A stretch of 5,625 nucleotides of DNA from Verrucomicrobiia bacterium (GTDB taxonomy: Bacteria; Verrucomicrobiota; Verrucomicrobiia; Limisphaerales; JAUIHU01), in the NCBI GenBank assembly GCA_030432175.1, contig JAUIHU010000336.1, positions 1 to 5,625 of the forward strand, read 5' to 3'. Both the position numbers and the translations under genes were made by a program. The notes under the pieces were generated by a model. The model had not been told where the DNA came from. It made no database searches and saw nothing but the letters and a program-made list of their open reading frames with translations. Positions 1 through 5,487 of the stretch are shown here, piece by piece. How positions within the stretch are numbered: position 1 is the stretch's first letter; every line of letters starts with the position of its first letter.

Positions 1-875
1 CCCAGGTCATCAATCCCTACCGAGTTACCGGACCGATGACGTCTCTGCATTCGATGGCGGAATTGAAAATTCAGTGGGAAACGACAGAAGAAGATGTGCC
101 GCATGTGCTTTTTGAAATTCATGACACCCAAGACATGAGTCTGGATCTAAGCTACCGCGTCAACTTCAGCGAACTCCGAAATAATCTGGACATTACGCCA
201 TCTCGGGAATTTCTGCAGCCCATTCACTGTGAAATGAAATGGGACACAGCCAACGTGGTCTGTCGCTACACCGTGAACGGGGAAAGTCCGACGAAAGAAT
301 CGGCGCCGTATGAAGGTCCGATTTTAATTTCAGGAACGACAAAAGTGAGCGCTCAACTCTTTGACACCCAAGGTCGTCCCAGAAGTCAGGAAATGGTTTC
401 GGAATATGTGAAATCACAGCCCATCTCTGGAGTGGATCTTTCTGGAAAAAGTACGCAGCCTGGATTGGAATTCAGCTACTACGAGGGAATGTTTGAGGAA
501 TTACCTGATTTTTCAAAAATCAACCCCCTGAAAACGGGAACGGCCCAGGACTGGAAAGTTGAGAGTATTGCTCAACGAGAAGATCATTATGCGGTTAAAT
601 ATACCGGCTGGTTTCATGTCGATGAGACCGATTTTTATGAATTCCGGTTGATCTCAGATGATGGGTCCAGGTTTTTCATTCATGATCGTTTGCTGATTGA
701 TAATGATGGATCTCACAGTGAACGCGCTGTCGTTCGAGGCATTGCTTTGGAGGCCGGATGGCATCCGATTTCACTGGAATATTTTGAAGATTACATGGGA
801 CAGAAATTGCAGTTGGATATCCGGAATGGCGAGGGCCGTTTTAAGGTTGTTCAATCCAGCCAGTTGGCTCATTAA
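1..875 (+). CDS. C-terminal part of a secreted-type protein with chitobiase-C-terminal-like and PA14 domains (5' end cut off by window)
   Basis: The frame is open from base 3 to the TAA at 873-875, giving 290 residues with no N terminus. The ATG at 36 is probably internal, because the frame continues to the window edge. Residues about 73-135 match the chitobiase/beta-hexosaminidase C-terminal fold (CHB_HEX_C): RYTVNGESPT, then APYEGPI, then a TTKVSAQLFD strand. Residues about 154-273 form a PA14 domain: FSYYEG, YTGWFHV, YEFRLISDDGSRFFI, DNDGSH, then EAGWHPISLEYFE. PA14 and CHB_HEX_C modules usually sit on extracellular or periplasmic glycoside hydrolases and other carbohydrate-active enzymes, where they bind sugars or pack against the catalytic domain. 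The catalytic domain lies outside the window, so the enzyme class is unknown; a GH20-like hexosaminidase is one candidate. It lies 48 bases before the PhnZ-like gene on the same strand and may be co-transcribed, though a role in phosphonate use is not evident. Two cysteines (residues 76 and 87) in the first domain could form a disulfide. Confidence 0.85.
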   Translation, partial: QVINPYRVTGPMTSLHSMAELKIQWETTEEDVPHVLFEIHDTQDMSLDLSYRVNFSELRNNLDITPSREFLQPIHCEMKWDTANVVCRYTVNGESPTKESAPYEGPILISGTTKVSAQLFDTQGRPRSQEMVSEYVKSQPISGVDLSGKSTQPGLEFSYYEGMFEELPDFSKINPLKTGTAQDWKVESIAQREDHYAVKYTGWFHVDETDFYEFRLISDDGSRFFIHDRLLIDNDGSHSERAVVRGIALEAGWHPISLEYFEDYMGQKLQLDIRNGEGRFKVVQSSQLAH

Positions 876-923
876 CTTCTGACGCAGGTTCAAACAAACT
901 CTTAATCCTAAATATCACGAATT

Positions 924-1475
924 ATGACTGAAATCATTCAACGTATTTACGAAGTATTTGATCAACGCGGTGATGAAATGTACGGAAATGAAGCGGTGAC
1001 ACAACGCCAACATGCGCTTCAATCCGGTTTACTGGCTCGCAAATCCGGTCAAAGCTCTCAGCAAATTGTAGCGGCGTTGTTGCATGATATAGGTCACATC
1101 CTTTCGGAGAGTGAACTCCCACATTCAACCGAAGAAAACCTGGATGACCAACATGAAGAACGGGCTTATGAATGGTTGAAAAAATACTTTGGAGCCGCAG
1201 TGGCTGATCCGGTTCGACTGCACGTAGCCGCCAAGCGTTACCTCTGCTCAAAATACGAGGATTACGAAAGCAAACTCTCACCGACGTCACTAAAGAGCTA
1301 TTACGATCAAGGTGGAAAAATGAGTGACGCGGAACTGGCAACGTTTGAGAGTGAACCATTTTACAAGCAAGCGCTGGCGCTGAGGGAATGGGACGACACA
1401 GCCAAAGACCCCAATCGAGAAACGCCAGTCATTCAGGATTTTGAGACCGAATTGAAAACGTGCCTCATTGCTTGA
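924..1475 (+). CDS. phnZ: PhnZ-type HD-domain di-iron phosphonate oxygenase
   Basis: This 183-residue protein has the usual length and pattern of the phosphonate-associated HD family (PhnZ, TmpB). PhnZ uses a mixed-valent di-iron centre and O2 to cleave the C-P bond of (R)-2-amino-1-hydroxyethylphosphonate, giving glycine and phosphate in the cytosol. The residues expected from PhnZ are all present at nearly constant offset: H30, H54-D55 (ALLHDIGH), H58, H77 (DQHEER), H100 and K104 (LHVAAKRYL) and D157 (REWDD). The Tyr-x-x-Glu pair in the N-terminal helix is also kept (Y20, E23; PhnZ Y24, E27). Metal ligands would be H30, H54, D55, H77, H100 and D157, and H58 and K104 would contact the phosphonate. 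The ATG at 924 gives the standard family N terminus; no Shine-Dalgarno is visible. No PhnY-type 2-oxoglutarate hydroxylase is in the window, so the enzyme must receive a hydroxylated substrate from a gene elsewhere or from outside the cell. The exact substrate is inferred; a TmpB-like quaternary-amine substrate is the alternative. Confidence 0.88.
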   Translation: MTEIIQRIYEVFDQRGDEMYGNEAVTQRQHALQSGLLARKSGQSSQQIVAALLHDIGHILSESELPHSTEENLDDQHEERAYEWLKKYFGAAVADPVRLHVAAKRYLCSKYEDYESKLSPTSLKSYYDQGGKMSDAELATFESEPFYKQALALREWDDTAKDPNRETPVIQDFETELKTCLIA

Positions 1476-1491
1476 ACGATTGATTTTGAAC

Positions 1492-1505
1492 CCTGGCTCC
1501 TGGCT
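1492..1505. repeat. Two tandem copies of a 7-base unit in the phnZ-DUF5690 spacer
   Basis: CCTGGCT occurs twice in direct tandem (1492-1498 and 1499-1505). The pair is enclosed by a weak inverted repeat, AACCC (1489-1493) and GGGTT (1507-1511). The rest of the 103-base spacer shows no clear promoter or terminator. With only two copies, chance is a real alternative. Confidence 0.4.
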
Positions 1506-1578
1506 TGGGTTGCTTTTCATTAACAACATGATTCACCCGGATCACTCGCATTCCGTTTAGATTCGGCGACAACTTTTT

Positions 1579-2862
1579 ATGACTACCGCTGCTGAAGGGA
1601 CTTCGAAGGCTCAATCCAACCGCCACAATTTCCTTTTTTCGCTCTGGTGCATCTGCGCCGCTTTTGGAACATACTTTTGTATGTACGGCTTCAGGAAGCC
1701 TTACACGGTCGCTGAATTCGGTGATCTTTCGTGGATGGGAATCGGATACAAAACTCTGCTGGTCACTGCGCAGGTCCTGGGGTACACGTTATCCAAGTTC
1801 ATTGGAATCAAGTTCATCGCTGAGGCGAGTCCTGCTAAAAGAGCTGTGTGGATCCTGATTCTCATTGGTTTGGCTCAGTTAGCATTGCTGGGTTTGGGGT
1901 TGGTTCCTGCGCCCTATAATATCCCTTTTCTTTTCCTGAACGGTTTGCCATTGGGAATGGTGTTCGGGCTTGTTCTGGGATTTCTTGAGGGTCGGATCGT
2001 CACAGAGTTTTTGGTCGCGGGGCTTTGCGCCAGTTTTATTCTCGCAGATGGAGTGGTGAAATCAGTTGGGGCAATGTTGTTGGAACGCGGGGTGACAGAG
2101 TTCTGGATGCCTTTCAGCGCCGGGCTTGTTTTTACGCTCCCGTTGCTTGGATTCGTCTGGATGTTAAACCGGATCCCTCAACCTACTGAACAAGATCAGG
2201 AACACCGCTCTGAACGCGCGCCAATGTCGAAAGCGGAACGGAGAAGATTTTTCGTCAAATATGCGCCCGGTCTGATCTTACTGCTAGGCGGTTACTTAGC
2301 GATCACGATTCTTCGAAGTATTCGCGCCGATTTTGCCCCGGAAATCTGGAATGGTCTGGGTGTGGATACAAAGCCGGCACTGTTTGCAAAGACCGAGTTT
2401 TATGTCGCCATTCTGATCATGTTGTCCAGCGGCGCTTTTGTTTTCATCCGAAAAAATACTACTGCATTCTTCACGGCAATCCTGTTTGCAGTCACAGGAT
2501 GCGTGCTGGTAGGAACAACTTTATTTGCATTAAGCGCCAAATCGATTTCTCCAATCATGTTCATGACCATCATCGGACTTGGTTTGTACATCCCTTATGT
2601 GGCGGTTCACACGACGATTTTTGAGAGACTGTTGGCAGTAACGCGCGAAACAGGAAATATCGGTTACCTGATGTACTTGGCAGACGCGATTGGATATCTA
2701 GGTTATTGCGGTGTGATGTTTTACAAAAACCTGTCTCCGAAAACTGAAAACTTCCTGAGCTTCTTCACTTCAACCAGCTGGGTTGTAGCCATTTTCGCCG
2801 CCAGCTGCTTCGCTGTCAGCGGCTGGTATTTTGTTTTGAAACACAAGACGAGGTCGTCGTAG
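1579..2862 (+). CDS. DUF5690-family 12-helix MFS-type transporter, probable organophosphonate/organophosphate permease
   Basis: This 427-residue integral membrane protein has about twelve hydrophobic segments (roughly 18-38, 58-78, 89-109, 114-134, 142-167, 176-196, 229-248, 273-291, 296-317, 324-344, 360-382, 399-419). A charged central loop (197-227) splits them six plus six, the MFS layout. I recognise it as DUF5690, which has no assigned function. Several stretches parallel the GlpT/UhpT organophosphate:phosphate antiporters. Helix 1 YGFRKPY matches GlpT YLVRKNF, placing R39 at GlpT R45. Helix 7 ILRSIRADFAP matches GlpT LLRYGxLDWSP, placing R246 at GlpT R269. Helix 11 has IGYLGY where GlpT has FGYLGG. 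The two GlpT arginines form its phosphate site. Following a PhnZ-type gene by 103 bases, the likely role is uptake of the phosphonate or antiport of phosphate. An in-frame TAG at 1558-1560 leaves the ATG at 1579 as the first usable start; there is no Shine-Dalgarno. The fold is well supported; the substrate is inferred, and export remains possible. Confidence 0.85.
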   Translation: MTTAAEGTSKAQSNRHNFLFSLWCICAAFGTYFCMYGFRKPYTVAEFGDLSWMGIGYKTLLVTAQVLGYTLSKFIGIKFIAEASPAKRAVWILILIGLAQLALLGLGLVPAPYNIPFLFLNGLPLGMVFGLVLGFLEGRIVTEFLVAGLCASFILADGVVKSVGAMLLERGVTEFWMPFSAGLVFTLPLLGFVWMLNRIPQPTEQDQEHRSERAPMSKAERRRFFVKYAPGLILLLGGYLAITILRSIRADFAPEIWNGLGVDTKPALFAKTEFYVAILIMLSSGAFVFIRKNTTAFFTAILFAVTGCVLVGTTLFALSAKSISPIMFMTIIGLGLYIPYVAVHTTIFERLLAVTRETGNIGYLMYLADAIGYLGYCGVMFYKNLSPKTENFLSFFTSTSWVVAIFAASCFAVSGWYFVLKHKTRSS

Positions 2863-2883
2863 GGGCTCGCCTTGCGCGTGCCC
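2863..2883. terminator. GC-rich hairpin between convergent genes, possible weak bidirectional terminator or dispersed palindrome
   Basis: GGGCTCGC (2863-2870) and GCGTGCCC (2876-2883) pair over 8 positions with one mismatch around the 5-base loop CTTGC. The hairpin begins directly after the DUF5690 stop codon and lies downstream of both convergent genes, the right place for a shared terminator. No T-run follows on either strand, so it is not a textbook intrinsic terminator. It could instead be a copy of a dispersed intergenic palindrome. Confidence 0.4.
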
Positions 2884-2903
2884 TCTTGGATTCAAGGACC
2901 GAG

Positions 2904-2924
2904 GAAGGATGAAGGTTGAAGGAT
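2904..2924. repeat. Three tandem 7-base units, consensus GAAGGWT
   Basis: GAAGGAT, GAAGGTT and GAAGGAT follow each other without gaps (2904-2910, 2911-2917, 2918-2924). They fill most of the space between the hairpin and the stop codon of the FGE-like gene (2926-2928). Heptameric tandem repeats of this kind are known as intergenic dispersed elements in some bacteria, for example the STRR class of cyanobacteria. Membership of a genome-wide family here is inferred. Confidence 0.6.
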
Positions 2925-2925
2925 A

Positions 2926-3996
2926 TTATTTGATTTCCTTAACTATTCGGAATCCGGTGTAGACTGCGGCGTCGCTGGCTTCTGCATAGGTTCTGATGGT
3001 GGTTCTGCAGGAAGCCGGGGCGCATGTCCAACCCCCACCTCGGATAACTCGCCAGTCGCCGAAGTCGTGCTGCGCGGTTTTGTCCCTATTCAGCGGATCT
3101 TTCAGTAATCGCTCTTTCCATTTGTAGTGAGGCAACCCTTCCAGCCTTTTTTCATAGGCCTCTTCATCCCACCGATCTTCACACCATTCCCAGACATTTC
3201 CGTGCATGTCAAACAATCCCCAAGAGTTGGGTATGAAAGATCCTACAGGGGCCGTCAGCGCAAATCCGTCTCCATCCTCGGCTTTTAATTTCAACGCTCT
3301 CTGATATCTGGCGCTGCCCTCAGCCAATGCTTCCAGCGTTGCGTCAGCGACGTTTGCGGTGGTGTAAGCGAGGTCGGGATCGGTTCCCCAGGAGTACCAG
3401 GTAGTCGTTCCTGCACGACAGGCGTATTCCCATTCAGATTCTGTTGGTAATCGGTACAACGCATTTTCCTTTTGAGACAACCATTCGCAGAATGCCTTTG
3501 CGTCATTCCAGGAAATAACGACCACCGGATGCTGCTCTGTTTGATCAAATCCAGGTGACTGCCAGGTGACATGAGATTTCTTTTGGAAGCGGTCCACATA
3601 GTCTTTCTCCATCGAGAAAAATCCAAAACCTCCAGCTCCTTGTTCTGCTTCAGTGACATATCCGGTTGCCGCCACAAACTTTCTGAAATCACGTACCCGA
3701 ACTTCATGGATTCCCACCATGAAATCATTGGTAATCTCAACGCGGTGCGCCGGGCGTTCGAAGTTCAGGTTTTGAGCATTGCTGTAAAGATGAGCCAAAT
3801 CAAACTGATGTTCTCGGCGATTGGAGTTGTCAAATCCCTGAATGAACTCACCCGCCGGGATGTGCTTGAACTGCATCCCTATGGAGTTAGTGATCATTTC
3901 TGAATCCGATTCCTGAGACAGCGCAGAGGTTCCTTGCACACAAACTACCAACAAAATAAATTGCCAGAATTCGCTCATGACTGTTTGAATCTTCAT
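2926..3996 (-). CDS. Exported formylglycine-generating-enzyme (SUMF1/FGE-sulfatase) domain protein with CxxxxC
   Basis: This 356-residue protein has a hydrophobic segment at 12-24 ending in small residues (GTSA), which fits a Sec signal peptide. An FGE-sulfatase (PF03781) domain spans about 35-354: NSIGMQFKHIPAGEF (37-51), HPVVVISWNDAKAFCEWLS (156-174), RLPTESEWEYACRAG (182-196), GLFDMHGNVWEWCEDRW (260-276) and the C-terminal RGGGWTCAPASCR with GFRIV. C325 and C330 align with the copper-binding catalytic pair of true FGE (human C336/C341), so oxidase activity on sulfatase cysteines is possible. Many bacterial SUMF proteins keep only the second cysteine and act as binding or other enzymes. The canonical GGS before the motif is GGG here. 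The start is set by the ATGA overlap with the upstream DUF1552 gene; M7 is an alternative that would leave the signal peptide intact. No sulfatase is in the window, so its partner is unknown. Translational coupling ties its expression to the DUF1552 gene. Confidence 0.87.
   Translation of the reverse strand: MKIQTVMSEFWQFILLVVCVQGTSALSQESDSEMITNSIGMQFKHIPAGEFIQGFDNSNRREHQFDLAHLYSNAQNLNFERPAHRVEITNDFMVGIHEVRVRDFRKFVAATGYVTEAEQGAGGFGFFSMEKDYVDRFQKKSHVTWQSPGFDQTEQHPVVVISWNDAKAFCEWLSQKENALYRLPTESEWEYACRAGTTTWYSWGTDPDLAYTTANVADATLEALAEGSARYQRALKLKAEDGDGFALTAPVGSFIPNSWGLFDMHGNVWEWCEDRWDEEAYEKRLEGLPHYKWKERLLKDPLNRDKTAQHDFGDWRVIRGGGWTCAPASCRTTIRTYAEASDAAVYTGFRIVKEIK
3993..3996 (-). other. ATGA stop-start overlap coupling the DUF1552 and FGE-like genes
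   Basis: On the minus strand, the ATG of the FGE-like gene (3996-3994) shares two bases with the TGA of the DUF1552 gene (3995-3993). Such 4-base overlaps usually mean one transcript with translation coupling by a terminating ribosome, which fits the lack of a Shine-Dalgarno before the FGE-like start. Confidence 0.85.
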
Positions 3997-5339
3997 GCTT
4001 TTAGAAGCGGTTCAATCACACCAGGACTATCCTGAAATGGCCCGTCGATTTCCACACCCATCTTCTGCACCATGGTTTGCCACATGGAGGAAATCGGTGT
4101 TTGCTCCGGCAAATGTAAATGCGTTTGATGCTGAATTCCCAAACCAGCGCCGCCAGATAGCATCGTAGGTAGAGTGTCTTTACTGTGGCCAATTCCCATC
4201 CCACTGGAGAATCCTAGTAACGTGTGATCCAATAATGTCCCGTCACCGTCAGGTATAGATTTCAAACGGTTCAAAAAATAGTTCCAGTGACGCATATAAA
4301 TCGTGTCCACTTTGGCCAGGTCTTCCAGGTTGCGAGGATCATTCCCATGGTGGGTCAGTTCGTGGTATCCTTTGGAAACACCAAACTCGGGATATACTCC
4401 ACCAGCCAGTTCAGTGCGAACGACGTAACTGATCACGCGTGTTGAATCTGTCTGAAAAGCCAGCGCGATCAGGTCATACATCAGCTTGGCATACTGATCG
4501 TAAACAAACTTCCCGTTGCCTTCCGGAGAAGGAGCTTTTTCGTAATCTCCATATCCACTGAGGTCGGGTTGTGGTTTCGGACGATCCGCCCAATCGATTT
4601 CACGTTCCAGACTCAACTCCACTTCACGGATCGAGTTGAAGTACTGATCCAGTCGATCTCGATCCGCCACACCCAGTTCTTTTTGCAATCCTTTAGCCTG
4701 AACCAGCGCTGCGTCCAGGACGCTGCCTCTGCGTCGAAATTCCGTAGATTGGTTGGCGACTTCGCTGGCATCAGGCGCTTTGAAGAGACGGTTGAACAGT
4801 GTCTGCGGATCATTCTCCGCCGCCAATGGAACACCCTGCCGGTTCCAGGAAATTGTCGCCAAAGCCTGACTTCCAAAACCTGTGCCTCGCTTGACTGATA
4901 ATTGCATGGAAGGAAATCGTGTGTGCTTCCCATGAACTTCAGCAGCAAGTTGATCTGGCGAGAGTGTTTGTTTCTCGCCACGTTCAATAGCCGTTGCAAA
5001 AGGATAAGCTCCATCATGCCCTCCTCCATGCTTCAACCACGTACCGGATAACACGGTGAACTGATCCCGGTTTTCTTCCAATGGTTTCAAAATCCGGGAT
5101 AACTTTGCGTTCGAACCAAAACCATCCGGAAAAAACTGGCGCATGTTCATCCCTGTCCCGAAATAGAACATCCCCATTCGTGGCGTTGGACCCGAGTTGG
5201 GAGCTGCATTGACAGAACTTGAAGACATGATTTCCAGCCAGGGCAGAGCCAAAGCGACTCCAGCGCCCTTAAGGAAATCTCGCCGTCCGACCTGCAAGGA
5301 TCGAACCCGACGGAGTTGTGTTGGATTGGATGAGGACAT
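3993..5339 (-). CDS. Tat-exported DUF1552 protein
   Basis: This 448-residue protein matches the DUF1552 family (PF07586) over nearly its whole length, the usual size for it. The N terminus has a twin-arginine signal: GRRDFLKGAG with R19-R20, then a hydrophobic stretch ending near NAA (44-46), so it should be folded in the cytoplasm and moved out by Tat. Family-type motifs include HGGGHDG (104-110), the Tyr-His-Glu-x-x-His-His stretch YHELTHHG (325-332) and the C-terminal DHTLLGFSSGMGIGHS (371-386). The conserved His and Asp suggest a metal site, but no activity is established. In Planctomycetota and Verrucomicrobiota this gene usually follows a DUF1587/1592/1588/1585 cytochrome-like gene, and the tail of such a gene ends 148 bases upstream here. 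The ATG at 5339 is the first start after an in-frame TAA in the spacer. There is no Shine-Dalgarno; a TATAAT six bases upstream suggests a leaderless transcript. The gene is translationally coupled to the FGE-like gene downstream. Confidence 0.93.
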   Translation of the reverse strand: MSSSNPTQLRRVRSLQVGRRDFLKGAGVALALPWLEIMSSSSVNAAPNSGPTPRMGMFYFGTGMNMRQFFPDGFGSNAKLSRILKPLEENRDQFTVLSGTWLKHGGGHDGAYPFATAIERGEKQTLSPDQLAAEVHGKHTRFPSMQLSVKRGTGFGSQALATISWNRQGVPLAAENDPQTLFNRLFKAPDASEVANQSTEFRRRGSVLDAALVQAKGLQKELGVADRDRLDQYFNSIREVELSLEREIDWADRPKPQPDLSGYGDYEKAPSPEGNGKFVYDQYAKLMYDLIALAFQTDSTRVISYVVRTELAGGVYPEFGVSKGYHELTHHGNDPRNLEDLAKVDTIYMRHWNYFLNRLKSIPDGDGTLLDHTLLGFSSGMGIGHSKDTLPTMLSGGAGLGIQHQTHLHLPEQTPISSMWQTMVQKMGVEIDGPFQDSPGVIEPLLKA

Positions 5340-5345
5340 ATACGA

Positions 5346-5351
5346 ATTATA
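5346..5351 (-). promoter_or_regulatory. Candidate -10 box (TATAAT) for a leaderless DUF1552 transcript
   Basis: The minus strand reads TATAAT, then the six bases TCGTAT, then the ATG. With standard spacing the transcript would begin at the A of the start codon, so mRNA would have no leader. The -35 side is poor: only TTAAAT at 16 bases, with no TTGACA-like site. The exact consensus hexamer at this distance, and the absence of a ribosome binding site, support the call; the AT-rich setting raises the chance of coincidence. Confidence 0.5.
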
Positions 5352-5375
5352 ACATTGGATAAGAATAATTTAAGC

Positions 5376-5402
5376 CAGGATTTTCAAGATCTGCAGGATT
5401 GA
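5376..5402. repeat. Imperfect 9-base periodic repeat (CAGGATTTT / CAAGATCTG / CAGGATTGA)
   Basis: Three contiguous 9-base units occupy 5376-5384, 5385-5393 and 5394-5402. The first and third share CAGGATT exactly, and the middle unit agrees with the first at 6 of 9 positions. The element lies in the 148-base spacer between the DUF1585-ending gene and the DUF1552 gene. It resembles the dispersed AGGATT-type intergenic repeats I recall from several bacterial phyla; that link is from memory and was not checked. Confidence 0.5.
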
Positions 5403-5444
5403 TTGAAAGTAAACCCAAAGTGTCATTTTTGTTTTATTCATAAT

Positions 5445-5468
5445 CTTCGCGCCTTTGCGTCTTCGCGT
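5445..5468. repeat. Three tandem 8-base units, consensus CTTYGCGY
   Basis: CTTCGCGC, CTTTGCGT and CTTCGCGT follow each other in perfect phase (5445-5452, 5453-5460, 5461-5468), then TGAAAAA. The GC-rich array stands out from its AT-rich spacer. It resembles the CTTTGCG/CTTCGCG octamer repeats seen between genes in many bacterial genomes. It is noncoding here: it lies 19 bases beyond the stop codon of the DUF1585-ending gene (5488-5490). Confidence 0.65.
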
Positions 5469-5487
5469 GAAAAACAAATCATGAAGT

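Noticed and set aside
36..38. ATG at 36 as the true start of the PA14 protein
   Set aside because: The frame stays open to the left edge, the following residues are not a signal peptide, and proteins of this type are exported, so the real start should be outside the window.
934..1359. 141-codon minus-strand frame opposite phnZ
   Set aside because: It is antisense to a gene with all catalytic residues in place; its translation has no recognisable motif.
1489..1511. Inverted repeat AACCC/GGGTT as a terminator after phnZ
   Set aside because: A 5-base stem with a 13-base loop and no clean T-run is too weak.
1528..1560. Ten-codon mini-ORF upstream of the DUF5690 gene, in the same frame and ending in TAG
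   Set aside because: It is too short, has no ribosome binding site and no regulatory-peptide pattern; it only helps fix the DUF5690 start downstream of the TAG.
3571..3903. 110-codon plus-strand frame opposite the FGE-like gene
   Set aside because: It lies wholly antisense to conserved FGE-domain coding sequence and its translation shows no domain pattern.
3937..3945. Lipobox for the FGE-like protein at C19
   Set aside because: The residues before the cysteine are L-V-V, and Val is not accepted at the -1 position, so an ordinary Sec signal fits better.
4613..5029. 138-codon minus-strand frame inside the DUF1552 gene
   Set aside because: It is an out-of-frame shadow of the DUF1552 coding sequence on the same strand.
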